A stretch of 64,000 bases of DNA from Exiguobacterium aurantiacum. Lineage in GTDB: Bacteria > Bacillota > Bacilli > Exiguobacteriales > Exiguobacteriaceae. Of this stretch, positions 8,390 through 17,279 are shown one piece after another (the stretch's first letter is position 1; every line of letters starts with the position of its first letter). The notes under the pieces were generated by a model. That model was not told where the DNA came from. It made no database searches and was given only the letters and a program-made list of their open reading frames with translations. Location of the stretch: NCBI RefSeq assembly GCF_024362205.1, contig NZ_CP101462.1, positions 1,454,501 through 1,518,500 on the forward strand, written 5' to 3'. The position numbers and the translations under genes were made by a program.

Positions 8390-8944
8390 ATGGATATGCA
8401 ACGGCTCGTACACAATCGTCGTTTCATCGATCAAACATTGTTTTACCTCGCCTTACAATTATGGAAGTGGGTCATGTTACTGCCGGTCTTGTTTTATTTG
8501 GACGTTGAGATGAGTAGTGCTCCGTTCACCCAGTATGTGATGGTCAGTCTCTTGCTGTACGTGGCTTTCCGCGTCATGCAGTACGTGATTGCCAGTCGAG
8601 CCTCTTTGATGGAGCTCCTCGAGTTCGGTTATGCGGTCCTATCGCTCCTGCTCGTCTTCTCTTTACTGTTTGAAGTCTCTGCCTCACCGGGTGCCATCGC
8701 CTTGATCGTCGGCGTGTTCTTGGTCCATCCGTCGCTCGCCTTGCATCACTATCGTGATTTCACGGAACGGAAGTGGTTGAACAAGCAGTTCCAATTGTTC
8801 AGCCCGATGTTACGGAAAGGTGAGATCCCGGTTCATGTGCTCGTCTTGACAGAGGATGAGATCATCATCACGGCAGAGAGTGGGAAAGAGTTCACGTATC
8901 GGCACATTTACTGGGGCGGGTTCTATATCGAAAATGTCTCATGA
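8390..8944 (+). CDS. Membrane protein of unknown function (184 aa)
   Basis: ATG at 8390 follows GGAGG with 8-base spacing. Four hydrophobic segments cover roughly residues 20-125, followed by a soluble C-terminal part of about 50 residues (LNKQFQLFSPMLRKGEI to the end) that could be a small cytoplasmic beta domain. No catalytic motif is visible. It is followed 14 bases later by another small membrane protein gene, so the two probably form one operon. I do not recognise a family. Confidence 0.65.
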   Translation: MDMQRLVHNRRFIDQTLFYLALQLWKWVMLLPVLFYLDVEMSSAPFTQYVMVSLLLYVAFRVMQYVIASRASLMELLEFGYAVLSLLLVFSLLFEVSASPGAIALIVGVFLVHPSLALHHYRDFTERKWLNKQFQLFSPMLRKGEIPVHVLVLTEDEIIITAESGKEFTYRHIYWGGFYIENVS

Positions 8945-8958
8945 AGGTGGTCTAATCA

Positions 8959-9252
8959 TTGAATAGTGTCATAGTGATGGTATTTTGGATCGTGACGTTT
9001 ATCGTATTCTTTAAAGGAGCGTTTGATATGTGGCGCGAATGGCGCACTACGAAACAACGCTCTGTATTATATTTTTTCATCGTATTGATGCTCACCTGGT
9101 TCTGGTTCAACCCGTACCAGTTGACCGCGCTCCATCCGTTCGTCTTGATGGCGTACTACTGGAATCGCAATCGTTGGATGCGCAATGCGATGCTCGTCCT
9201 TGTCTTGGTACCATTCTTCATCCAGCTCTGGTTCATGGCGAGAGCCATGTAA
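8959..9252 (+). CDS. Small membrane protein of unknown function (97 aa)
   Basis: TTG start at 8959 with AAGGTGG upstream. Three hydrophobic helices (about residues 3-22, 37-52 and 75-95) separated by short basic or aromatic loops (MWREWRTTKQR, YYWNRNRWMRN). It is the second gene of a two-gene operon and ends at a clear terminator. Function unknown. Confidence 0.6.
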   Translation: MNSVIVMVFWIVTFIVFFKGAFDMWREWRTTKQRSVLYFFIVLMLTWFWFNPYQLTALHPFVLMAYYWNRNRWMRNAMLVLVLVPFFIQLWFMARAM

Positions 9253-9259
9253 TCCAGTC

Positions 9260-9290
9260 AGACCGTAGACCTCACGTCTGCGGTCTTTTT
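9260..9290 (+). terminator. Terminator of the small membrane protein operon
   Basis: GACCGTAGAC (9261-9270) pairs with GTCTGCGGTC (9276-9285), followed by TTTTT. Confidence 0.9.
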
Positions 9291-9338
9291 CTGCTTGGGA
9301 AGATTCCTCTCGTCTGCTTCATAGATTGGAATCACGAC

Positions 9339-9376
9339 AAAAAAAGCCGCGTCCAGCAGAGCTACTGGGACGCGGC
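9339..9376 (-). terminator. Second terminator downstream of putP
   Basis: GCCGCGTCCCAGTAG (minus strand) pairs with CTGCTGGACGCGGC, followed by seven T. It comes after the hairpin at 9384-9413, so putP ends in two tandem terminators. Confidence 0.75.
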
Positions 9377-9383
9377 GAGAATC

Positions 9384-9413
9384 AAAAATGCGGGCCATTT
9401 GGCCCGCATTTTT
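9384..9413. terminator. First, bidirectional terminator downstream of putP
   Basis: AAAAATGCGGGCC (9384-9396) and GGCCCGCATTTTT (9401-9413) form a perfect 13-bp stem with A and T tracts, so it works for both strands. Confidence 0.9.
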
Positions 9414-9421
9414 GAATGAGA

Positions 9422-10903
9422 TTATTCTTTTTTCGCAACGGCGAGTTCAGCTTCCATTTCACTGAATTCACGGTTGATGCGTTTCTGCTCACGTTGACTC
9501 GTGAACGTGCTGACGAGCACGATGGCAAGCATACTGAGGAAGAAGCCTGGCACCATTTCATAGATCACGCTCGAGAGCCCAGTCACGATCCAAAGGATGA
9601 CCGTGATGGCACCGACGAGAATACCGGCAAGTGCACCTTGACGCGTCATCTTGTTCCAGTAGAGCGACAAGAGAATCGCTGGACCGAAGGCAGAACCGAA
9701 TCCGGCCCACGCATAGCCGACGAGCGTCAAAATCGTGCTCGATGGGCTGAGCGACATGAGAGTCGCGACAACTCCGACGGTCAAGACACCGATTCGACCG
9801 GCGAGGACCATCGTTTTCTCACTTGCTTCTTTATTGAAGAACTTGCGATAGAAGTCTTCTGTCAATGCCGATGAAGTTACGAGAAGCTGTGACGAGACCG
9901 TCGACATGACCGCTGCTAAGATCGCAGCTAGCAAGAATCCAGTGATGAACGGGTGGAACAATACTTCTGAGAAGCGAATGAACACCGTCTCTGGGTCAGC
10001 CAGGGCGTTCCCTTGACCACGGAAGTAGGCAATCCCGACCAGGCCGGTCATGACAGCACCGATGATTGAGACTGTCATCCAGCCCATACCGATTCGGCGA
10101 GCCGTCTTCAATGATTTTACATCGCGGATTGCCATAAAGCGGACGATGATGTGCGGTTGACCGAAGTAACCGAGTCCCCAAGCGAGGAGACCGATAATCC
10201 CTAGCGTCGACGTCCCTTTAAAGAGATCGAACAAGTCGGTGTTGAGCGTCGTTGCCGTGTTGACGGCGTTTGAAACGCCACCGACGTCAGTCAAGGCGAC
10301 GATTGGGACGAGGACGAGCGCGAGGAACATGATGACGCCTTGCGCAAAGTCTGTCCAGCTGACAGCTGTGAAGCCGCCGAAGAGCGTGTAAAGAATGACG
10401 ACACTAATCGTCACGATGACACCTGTCTGATAGTCAAGCCCGAACGAGCTTGCAAACAACTTCCCGCCCGACACAAGTCCGGCTGACGTGTAGAACGTGA
10501 AGAAGATGATGATGACGGATGCAGACAGGATCCGTAGCCAGTTCGAGTGATCTCGGAACCGATTCTCTAAAAAGTCAGGAATCGTGATCGAGTCATTTGC
10601 CATCTCCGTGAAGACGCGTAGACGGGGAGCGACTAACAAGTAGTTCAAGTAAGCTCCGATGACCAATCCAACGGCTAACCAAATCGCTGATAATCCCGTG
10701 GCATACATTGCCCCCGGAAGTCCCATTAACATCCATCCACTCATATCCGAAGCTCCGGCTGACATGGCGGTAACACCTGGCCCCATTTTGCGGCCACCTA
10801 ACATATAATCTGATGAATCGGTCGTCCGTTTATAAGCGACGTATCCGATGAGGAGCATCATCACGAGGTAAAGCGCGATGGATACCCATTCTTGCCATAA
10901 CAT
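9422..10903 (-). CDS. putP: Sodium/proline symporter
   Basis: SSS-family transporter that imports proline with Na+, for nutrition or osmoprotection. The 493-residue protein has about 13 membrane helices and the signatures MLGGRKMGPGVTAMSAGASDMSGW near residues 35-57, NYLLVAPRLRVFTEMANDSITIPDFLENRF near 87-116, and GLGYFGQPHIIVRFMAIRD near 243-261. The C-terminus is a charged cytoplasmic tail. ATG at 10903 follows AGGAGG. A 17-bp palindrome lies 58 bases upstream (10961-10977). The proline specificity is inferred from overall resemblance to PutP/OpuE. Confidence 0.9.
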   Translation of the reverse strand: MLWQEWVSIALYLVMMLLIGYVAYKRTTDSSDYMLGGRKMGPGVTAMSAGASDMSGWMLMGLPGAMYATGLSAIWLAVGLVIGAYLNYLLVAPRLRVFTEMANDSITIPDFLENRFRDHSNWLRILSASVIIIFFTFYTSAGLVSGGKLFASSFGLDYQTGVIVTISVVILYTLFGGFTAVSWTDFAQGVIMFLALVLVPIVALTDVGGVSNAVNTATTLNTDLFDLFKGTSTLGIIGLLAWGLGYFGQPHIIVRFMAIRDVKSLKTARRIGMGWMTVSIIGAVMTGLVGIAYFRGQGNALADPETVFIRFSEVLFHPFITGFLLAAILAAVMSTVSSQLLVTSSALTEDFYRKFFNKEASEKTMVLAGRIGVLTVGVVATLMSLSPSSTILTLVGYAWAGFGSAFGPAILLSLYWNKMTRQGALAGILVGAITVILWIVTGLSSVIYEMVPGFFLSMLAIVLVSTFTSQREQKRINREFSEMEAELAVAKKE

Positions 10904-11204
10904 TTGATTACCTCCTGTACGTGTTCAATTGTTGTCGTTTTATCAATCACAGTTCAATCATGTGTGAAGCTCACACAAATGGGTCAAACTTGAGTGACTT
11001 GGCGAACTTGTGACTAACCATAACGTTCCTACTCAATCATTGCAAACTGTCATCTTTTCATAAAAATGGCTCTAAAGCGCATTGTATCAATGGATAAGAC
11101 CGATATTTTTCACGATTAAAGTTTAAATATTCTGACAATTAGTCATGCCAACGTTACGCCTGTGTCATCTGATTGTCATATAAAACGTCTATATTCTTTA
11201 TCTT
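10904..11204. other. Non-coding interval upstream of putP
   Basis: AT-rich region between putP (leftward) and the dacF-like gene terminator. It should hold the putP promoter, but no strong TTGACA/TATAAT pair is convincing. The only clear element is the 17-bp inverted repeat at 10961-10977. No gene is seen. Confidence 0.5.
10961..10977. promoter_or_regulatory. 17-bp palindrome upstream of putP
   Basis: TGTGTGA-AGC-TCACACA, perfect 7-base arms. It lies in the probable 5' untranslated region or promoter of putP. There is no U-tract, so an operator is more likely than a terminator. The regulator is unknown. Confidence 0.4.
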
Positions 11205-11249
11205 TAACGCAACCACCCGCTCTTCCCTGTATAGGAAGAGCGGGTGGTT
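11205..11249 (-). terminator. Terminator of the D,D-carboxypeptidase gene
   Basis: AACCACCCGCTCTTCC and GGAAGAGCGGGTGGTT form a perfect 16-bp stem (11211-11249). The tail on the minus strand (GCGTTAAAG) is U-poor, so strength rests on the stem. Confidence 0.7.
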
Positions 11250-11258
11250 GACGTCCAT

Positions 11259-12275
11259 TTATTCATGGGGGATGCCAAAAGCAATCTGTTCAACCGAACG
11301 CATCGTCGGGAACGTCTGGCCAGATTTGGCTTGCATCGTTACCAAGGCGTATTGTTTGCTGTCGCGTTCCATCAAGAACACCATCGTGTAGCCTGATTCA
11401 TCCGTGTATCCGGTCTTCGTTGCTGTGACGAGCTCCGAATAATGGATGCTCCGCTCATTGACGGCGGAACCGAGATGATACCACCAACGACGTTTCAAAT
11501 CTCCGGCCTGATCAACAAACTTCGCCTCGTATTCGTACGTCCCGGCGATCTCAACTAACTCTGGGTACGTGCCGAACGCGTAGGTGATTTTGGCCATGTC
11601 GAGCGCGGTCGTAAAGTGTTCCGGGTCGGAATAACCATGCGCATTCTTAAATTGAGTGCCGGTCAGCCCGAGCACTTTCGAACGGGCATTCATCAAGTCG
11701 ACGAACTCGGATGTCGAGCCGCTCACATATTCGGCGAGACTATTGGCGGCGTCATTCCCCGACTCGAGCAACGTCGCATATAGCGCTTGGCGAACGGTGA
11801 GTCGGTCACCGACGGCGAGATGCACGATGTGGCTGTCCCAAGGGATCTCGAGCGTCGACTGTTTCACGGTGACGACGTCTTTGTCGAGCTCGTTCTTGTC
11901 GACCGCTGTCTCATAGGCGAGGAGTGCCGTCATCAATTTTGTTGTACTGGCGGGAAAGACCCGCTCCGATGCGTTCTTATCAACTAAAATCTGACCGTCC
12001 GTCAAATTGACGAATGCCATCGACCCGACGAGAAAATCAGCCGTATCAGGTGGTGCTATCGGTTGATGTGTCCATTCCTTGATCGGGATCTCCGGGAAGC
12101 TCGGTCCCGCTTTGACGGGAACCGCTGCCGGAGCTGGTGTCGCGGCTTTCGGTTCTGACTCTTGTTTGAAGCCAATCAAGGCAGGGATGATGGCTAGGAG
12201 TCCGATCATGGCGAGGCTGACGGTCAGTCGTCTCATGAGGTACGTTTTTCTACGGTGTCTTCGGTTTCGTTTCAC
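11259..12275 (-). CDS. D-alanyl-D-alanine carboxypeptidase, peptidase S11 family
   Basis: Penicillin-binding protein of low molecular weight that trims the terminal D-Ala from peptidoglycan stem peptides outside the membrane. N-terminal basic region plus a membrane anchor (about residues 15-35), a Pro/Ala linker, then the serine beta-lactamase-like fold with all three active-site motifs: STTK at 110-113, SGN at 172-174, KTG at 287-289. It resembles DacF/DacC-type enzymes, but at 338 residues it lacks the extra C-terminal domain and amphipathic anchor of PBP5, so anchoring must be N-terminal. Transcribed alone; terminator at 11205-11249. Confidence 0.9.
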   Translation of the reverse strand: MKRNRRHRRKTYLMRRLTVSLAMIGLLAIIPALIGFKQESEPKAATPAPAAVPVKAGPSFPEIPIKEWTHQPIAPPDTADFLVGSMAFVNLTDGQILVDKNASERVFPASTTKLMTALLAYETAVDKNELDKDVVTVKQSTLEIPWDSHIVHLAVGDRLTVRQALYATLLESGNDAANSLAEYVSGSTSEFVDLMNARSKVLGLTGTQFKNAHGYSDPEHFTTALDMAKITYAFGTYPELVEIAGTYEYEAKFVDQAGDLKRRWWYHLGSAVNERSIHYSELVTATKTGYTDESGYTMVFLMERDSKQYALVTMQAKSGQTFPTMRSVEQIAFGIPHE

Positions 12276-12437
12276 TATGTAATCGCTCCTTCATTGTTTA
12301 CTTTTCTACCATAATGGATAGGACCACTTGAAATCGTCTTCAAAATCAAGAATCAGGTCAATAATTGAGGCGTATGAAATGAATCGGAAGGGGTATACAC
12401 AGTAACAGACACTTATCTTATTAGAGGAGGTACGTTT

Positions 12438-13970
12438 ATGCATCGTCATCCATTCACCAACTCTCTCTGGCGTCAACACGACGAGACCGTCCCGTACCCA
12501 AGGCTTGAGAGCTCGGTCTCGTGTGACATCGTCGTCATCGGGGCAGGAATCGCCGGCCTCGTGACGGCGTATGAACTTCAAAAGCGCGGCAAACAAGTCG
12601 TTCTGCTCGAAGCGGCTGAGGTCGGCCGGGGGACGACTGGTCATACGACCGCGAAATGTTCCGTCCAGCACGGGGCCATTTACTCAAAATTGATTCGGAC
12701 GTTCAATCAAGAGACGGCCCGGCTCTATTATGAGTTCAACGAAGAGGCTCTTCGCTATCTGAAAGATCAAGTCGTGGACGGATTTGATATCGATTATGAG
12801 ACGAAAGACTCTTACTTATATTCCATCGAGGGGTCGAGCCAACTCGTCGCCGAACGGGAGGCGTATGAACAGCTCGGTCTCGCTGGCGGGGACGCGACGG
12901 AGGAAGTGAAGGCGGCGCTCCCGCTCCCGGTGAAACAAGCCCTCGTCATCCGGGACCAAGGCCAAATCCATCCGGTCAAGTACTTGCATGAGCTCGCCCG
13001 TCGTTTCGTCGAAGCCGGCGGTCGACTTCATGAGAAGACGCGAGCGACCGACATCATCTCCGGGCCCCGTCCGATCGTCACGACATCGACGGGCCGCCGG
13101 GTCCAGGCGAACCAAGTCGTCGTCGCCACCCATTACCCGTTCAATGACATCCGAGGACTTTACTTCTCAAAGTTCGAGGTCGAACGTTCCTATATCGTCG
13201 CTTGCGAGACCGAGCAAAGCGTACCGGCAGGGATGTATTTGAGCGTCGATACACCGAGTCGTTCGTTCCGGACGTTCCAGGAAGGGGAGAAGACGTACAT
13301 GCTCGTCGGGGGAGAGGGTCATTTGAGTGGTCACGTGACGGAGACACGCTCACGTTATGATCGACTCGATCGCTTCGCCCATGACGCGTTCGATGCGAAG
13401 AAAGCCAGCTTCCGATGGTCGTCCCAAGATTTGATTACGCTCGACCACTTGCCGTACGTTGGACAGATGTTCAGCCGGGAGCCGGATGTGTTTGTCGCGA
13501 CGGGATTCGCCAAATGGGGGATGACGAACGGGATCGCCTCGGGCCTCCTCTTGGCTGATGTGTTGACCGGACGGGAAAACCGGTTTCGGGAGCTGTTAAA
13601 TCCGCTCCGCTCGAAATTGAAGGCAGCTGATGTCGGTCAGTTCTTGAAGACGAACCTCGACACGGCAACTCAGTTCGTCAAAGGCTCCCTCGAAAAATCG
13701 GGATTGCTCGACGATTTGCAGCTTGATGAAGGGGGCATCGTCCAAGTCGACGGGAAAAAGGTCGGAGCCTATCGTGACCTCGACAACGAGTGCCACCTCG
13801 TCTCGACACGGTGCACGCACATGGGCTGTACCGTCAATTGGAACGACGCCGAACGTTCGTGGGATTGTCCGTGCCATGGGTCCCGGTTCGATACGAAAGG
13901 GAACGTGTTGGAGGGACCGGCGACGAAGCCGCTCTCATACGAGCGGAAACCCGATGCGTCGAAACAATAG
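12438..13970 (+). CDS. FAD-dependent oxidoreductase with C-terminal Rieske [2Fe-2S] domain (YhfW-like)
   Basis: Two-domain redox enzyme of 510 residues, the size of Bacillus subtilis YhfW. The N-terminal DAO-type FAD domain has VIGAGIAGLVTAYELQKRG (GxGxxG, about residues 34-52) and a second conserved block near RGTTGHTTAKCSVQHG. The C-terminal Rieske domain carries both cluster-binding motifs, CTHMGC at 459-464 and CPCHGS at 477-482. Substrate is unknown. ATG at 12438 follows AGGAGG. The FAD domain probably passes electrons to the iron-sulfur cluster. Confidence 0.9.
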   Translation: MHRHPFTNSLWRQHDETVPYPRLESSVSCDIVVIGAGIAGLVTAYELQKRGKQVVLLEAAEVGRGTTGHTTAKCSVQHGAIYSKLIRTFNQETARLYYEFNEEALRYLKDQVVDGFDIDYETKDSYLYSIEGSSQLVAEREAYEQLGLAGGDATEEVKAALPLPVKQALVIRDQGQIHPVKYLHELARRFVEAGGRLHEKTRATDIISGPRPIVTTSTGRRVQANQVVVATHYPFNDIRGLYFSKFEVERSYIVACETEQSVPAGMYLSVDTPSRSFRTFQEGEKTYMLVGGEGHLSGHVTETRSRYDRLDRFAHDAFDAKKASFRWSSQDLITLDHLPYVGQMFSREPDVFVATGFAKWGMTNGIASGLLLADVLTGRENRFRELLNPLRSKLKAADVGQFLKTNLDTATQFVKGSLEKSGLLDDLQLDEGGIVQVDGKKVGAYRDLDNECHLVSTRCTHMGCTVNWNDAERSWDCPCHGSRFDTKGNVLEGPATKPLSYERKPDASKQ

Positions 13971-14036
13971 GCAACTTGGCGTGACTATATTAAAGTAGAG
14001 AAGTAACGATATAACTGTCATAGGGGTGGAATCAGA

Positions 14037-15503
14037 ATGGAACTTACAAAGCAGTGGCGTGACCATTTCAAACAATTGCGTGCCTTCGACGAGGCAATTT
14101 CTTTATTATACTGGGACATGCGCACCCAGATGCCGGAACAATCGGCACCGTTACGGGCCGAGACGATCGGCTATCTATCGACCGAGGCGTTCAAGCGCCA
14201 GACGAGTGAATCGTTCAAGTCATTGCTTGCGGAAATGACGGAGACGGAGAACTTGACACCGATCGAGTTGCGTTCGGTCGCGGTCGCCAAGACACAATAC
14301 GAGCGGAACGCCAAAATCCCGTCATCGGAGTACCAAGAGTACGTGACGCTTGTCTCCGAGGCCGAGACGGCTTGGGAAAAGGCGAAAGACCAGGATGACT
14401 GGCACACGTTCGCCCCTTATTTGGAGAAAATCATCGGGTTTCAACGGAAATTCGCGGATTACTTCGGCTACGAGTCACATCCATATGATGCCTTGTTGTA
14501 TGACTATGAACCGGGTATGACGGTCGACCAGCTCGATAAGTTGTTCCAGACGCTACGCGACGAGCTCGTCCCGCTCATCCGCCAGTTGCCGGAACCTGTG
14601 CGAGGGCTCGACTGGTCGATGGACAAGACCGTCCAGCAACGGCTGTGTGAGGACTGGATGCGGGTCGTCGACTATGACTTGACGCGCGGCCGTCTCGATG
14701 CAACCGTGCATCCGTTCGAGATCACGATCAACCGTCGCGATGTGCGCATCACGACGAAATATGATGAGACCGATTTCCGCAACGCCTTGTTCGGCACGAT
14801 GCATGAGGCCGGACACGCGACGTATGAACAGCAAATCGACTCGGACCTCGACGAACTAGGACTCGGGGGCGGTGCCTCGATGGGGATCCATGAATCGCAG
14901 TCCCTCTTCTTTGAAAACTTTGTCGGACGGAGCGAGGCGTTTCTGAACAGTGTCTACCCGCGCCTTCAATCCGAGCATCCGCAGTTGCAGGACGTGGACT
15001 TCGAGACGTTCTATGCCGGCGTGAACGAGGCGAAACCGTCGCTTATCCGGATTGAGGCGGACGAACTGACGTACAGCCTGCATATCATCATCCGCTATGA
15101 GCTCGAAAAGAAACTCATCCAAGGCGATTTATCGGTCGACGAGTTGCCAGCGGCATGGAACGCGCTCTATAAGGAATATCTCGGTGTCGATGTGCCGAGT
15201 GACGCGAAAGGCGTCCTGCAAGACGTACACTGGGCCGGCGGGTCGTTCGGCTACTTCCCGAGCTATGCCCTCGGTCTGATTTACGCCGCTCAATTGACGG
15301 AATCACTCCGAAACGAGCATCCTGACTTCGAGACGCTCGTCAGCATGGGCACGTTCGGGCCGATTAAGCAGTGGCTCGAGGACAATGTCCACCGCCATGG
15401 GAAGGCGTTGACGCCGAACGAGCTTATCAAGCAAGTGACTGGGGAGGACATCTCGGTCCGGCCACTCATCCGTTATTTGACGACCAAATATCAAACGAAC
15501 TGA
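14037..15503 (+). CDS. Carboxypeptidase Taq, peptidase M32 family
   Basis: Cytoplasmic zinc metallocarboxypeptidase that removes C-terminal residues from peptides. HEAGH (HExxH zinc motif) is at 256-260; the DxRxT-like (VRITT) and HESQSLFFEN blocks typical of M32 are also seen. Length of 488 residues fits (Bacillus YpwA about 500). ATG at 14037; ribosome site AGGGGTGG. The glycerophosphodiesterase gene starts 12 bases after its stop codon, so they form an operon. Confidence 0.92.
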   Translation: MELTKQWRDHFKQLRAFDEAISLLYWDMRTQMPEQSAPLRAETIGYLSTEAFKRQTSESFKSLLAEMTETENLTPIELRSVAVAKTQYERNAKIPSSEYQEYVTLVSEAETAWEKAKDQDDWHTFAPYLEKIIGFQRKFADYFGYESHPYDALLYDYEPGMTVDQLDKLFQTLRDELVPLIRQLPEPVRGLDWSMDKTVQQRLCEDWMRVVDYDLTRGRLDATVHPFEITINRRDVRITTKYDETDFRNALFGTMHEAGHATYEQQIDSDLDELGLGGGASMGIHESQSLFFENFVGRSEAFLNSVYPRLQSEHPQLQDVDFETFYAGVNEAKPSLIRIEADELTYSLHIIIRYELEKKLIQGDLSVDELPAAWNALYKEYLGVDVPSDAKGVLQDVHWAGGSFGYFPSYALGLIYAAQLTESLRNEHPDFETLVSMGTFGPIKQWLEDNVHRHGKALTPNELIKQVTGEDISVRPLIRYLTTKYQTN

Positions 15504-15514
15504 GGCGACGTCTG

Positions 15515-16228
15515 ATGAAACTATACGCACATCGTGGTGTGATGGCGCGCTATCCCGAGAACACGATGTCGGCATTCCGGGCCGCGGTCGACGCCAAGGC
15601 CGACGGGATCGAAGCGGACGTCCATATGACGAAAGACGGAGAACTCGTCCTCATCCATGACGAGACGATCAATCGGACGACGGACGGTCAGGGTCGGATC
15701 GCCGATATGACGCTCGCAGAACTGCGAGCGGTCAATGTGGGTGTCATGTGTGGCGCCAATGATCGTATCCCGACGCTGGAAGAACTGATTGACCTGTGCC
15801 GAGGGACAGCGCTTCGCCTCAATCTCGAGGTCAAGACCGATATCGAGCGATATCCCGGCATCGAAGAGCGTCTAATCGACAGCCTCCGTGACCAACACGT
15901 CCCCGCCGAGCAGGTCGTGTTCTCCTCCTTTAACCATGCGACGCTGAACCGGTTGCACCAGCTGGCTCCCGAGTTCGAATGCGCCGTTCTACTGGCTCAA
16001 CCGCTCTACGAAATCGTCGCCTACTGTAAGGAAGTCGGGGCGACGTCCGTCCACCCGCACGTCCGGACATTGACCGACGATGAAATCCTCCACCTGCAAT
16101 ATGTAGGGCTTGCTATCCGGCCCTATACCGTCAAAACGGTGCCTGACCTCGAACGGTTCCGCCGGCTCGAGGTCGATGCGGTGTTCGTGAACGACATCGA
16201 TTGGGCCAAAGCATATTCGACCCCGTAA
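15515..16228 (+). CDS. Glycerophosphodiester phosphodiesterase
   Basis: Hydrolyses glycerophosphodiesters to glycerol-3-phosphate and an alcohol. The 237-residue TIM barrel starts MKLYAHRGVMARYPENTMSAF, with the catalytic HRG...PENT signature, then EADVHMTKDGELVLIHD holding the metal-binding Glu/Asp and the second catalytic His, and LNLEVKTD. The ATG at 15515 is chosen because it starts the family domain; a longer upstream frame lies inside the M32 gene. No signal peptide, so it is cytoplasmic. A terminator overlaps its stop codon. Confidence 0.92.
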   Translation: MKLYAHRGVMARYPENTMSAFRAAVDAKADGIEADVHMTKDGELVLIHDETINRTTDGQGRIADMTLAELRAVNVGVMCGANDRIPTLEELIDLCRGTALRLNLEVKTDIERYPGIEERLIDSLRDQHVPAEQVVFSSFNHATLNRLHQLAPEFECAVLLAQPLYEIVAYCKEVGATSVHPHVRTLTDDEILHLQYVGLAIRPYTVKTVPDLERFRRLEVDAVFVNDIDWAKAYSTP

Positions 16229-16250
16229 CGTTACGCGTTACGGGGTTTTT
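16221..16250 (+). terminator. Terminator overlapping the phosphodiesterase stop codon
   Basis: CCCCGTAACG pairs with CGTTACGGGG around TTACG, followed by TTTTT; the TAA stop is inside the left arm. Confidence 0.9.
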
Positions 16251-16481
16251 AAATTGAGGTGAAGGGGAAGTGAGGATAATGTAAAGAAAGCGGTTTCTTC
16301 TCCGATGTGCCCAACGGCATATTCAGAGCACACCGTCACCTTTACGCCATTGCTCCGTTGTCTTAAATTTAAGATGTCACCAGCTACATAGCAATCAGAT
16401 GTAGCACACTTTGCAGCACGCATCAAACTTGTCGTACGCAGTCAATCGGTCAACCCAAGCAGAAAAAGGAGGAAATTTCAC

Positions 16482-17279
16482 ATGAAGAAATTGATGTCTT
16501 TACTTGGTACACTCGCCTTGGCGTTCGCACTCATCGTACCGGTCAGTGCAGATGGACACGAGAACGCGATGGTACGTGTACTCCACGCTTCACCTGACGC
16601 ACCTGCGGTAGATGTGTATGTCAACGGTGAAGTCGCAGTCGAAGGCGCAGAGTTTAAAGCGCTCACAGACTACTTGACTCTCCCGGCTGGAGATTACAAC
16701 GTGGAAATCAAGCCAGCTGGTGATGCCGAGACGGTCGTCGTTGCGGCAGACCTCTCGATCGAAGCAGGCAAGTTCTACACAGCGGCAGCAATCGGCCAAC
16801 TTGAGAACATCGAGATCGCAGCGATGGAAGACGATGCGAACTTTGAAGATGGAAAATCGAAAGTCCGCGTCGCTCACTTCTCACCTGACGCACCGGCAGT
16901 CGATGTAGCCCCTAAAGGTGGCGACCCACTCTTCTCGAACCTTGAGTTCAAAGCAGTGAGTGACTACGGTACACTCGACGCTGGCACGTATGACCTCGAA
17001 GTTCGTCCAGCTGGCGCGACTGACGTCGTGAAGGCGCTTGACGGTGTTGCCCTCGAAGGCGGCAAAAACTACACGGCGTTCGCCATCGGACTCCTTGAAG
17101 GCGAACCAGCGTTTGAAGTCCTCCTCGCAGCAGACGGCGGTGAGATGGCCGGAGCTCCTGAAACAGGTCAAGGTGGCCTCGCTCAGACAGCATCAATGAA
17201 CTGGTTGCTCGCAGCAGCGGTCCTTGGTGCAGCAGCAGCTGGCTTCTACGTCTTTCGTCGTCAGAAGCAAGACGCTTAA
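16482..17279 (+). CDS. DUF4397 repeat surface protein with C-terminal sorting signal
   Basis: Secreted cell-wall protein. Signal peptide at 1-24 (cleaved near VSADG), then two tandem DUF4397 domains of about 95 residues: each starts with VRVLHASPDAPAVDVYV or VRVAHFSPDAPAVDVAP and contains an AG-Y--E-RPAG strand. The C-terminus has APETG, a hydrophobic helix (WLLAAAVLGAAAAGFYVF) and a basic tail RRQKQDA, the layout of a sortase signal with Ala in place of the usual Leu. Strong ribosome site AAAGGAGG. The next gene, a sortase, overlaps its last codons and is the likely partner enzyme. Ligand unknown. Confidence 0.85.
   Translation: MKKLMSLLGTLALAFALIVPVSADGHENAMVRVLHASPDAPAVDVYVNGEVAVEGAEFKALTDYLTLPAGDYNVEIKPAGDAETVVVAADLSIEAGKFYTAAAIGQLENIEIAAMEDDANFEDGKSKVRVAHFSPDAPAVDVAPKGGDPLFSNLEFKAVSDYGTLDAGTYDLEVRPAGATDVVKALDGVALEGGKNYTAFAIGLLEGEPAFEVLLAADGGEMAGAPETGQGGLAQTASMNWLLAAAVLGAAAAGFYVFRRQKQDA

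Noticed and set aside
10961-10977. CRP-type site upstream of putP
   Set aside because: TGTGA and TCACA are only 3 bases apart instead of 6, and Firmicutes of this kind lack a classical cAMP-CRP system; kept only as an unknown palindrome.
12385-12410. GGGTAT before the FAD-Rieske gene as a sigma-B promoter
   Set aside because: A GGGTAT is present near 12393, but no GTTT-like -35 lies at the correct spacing.
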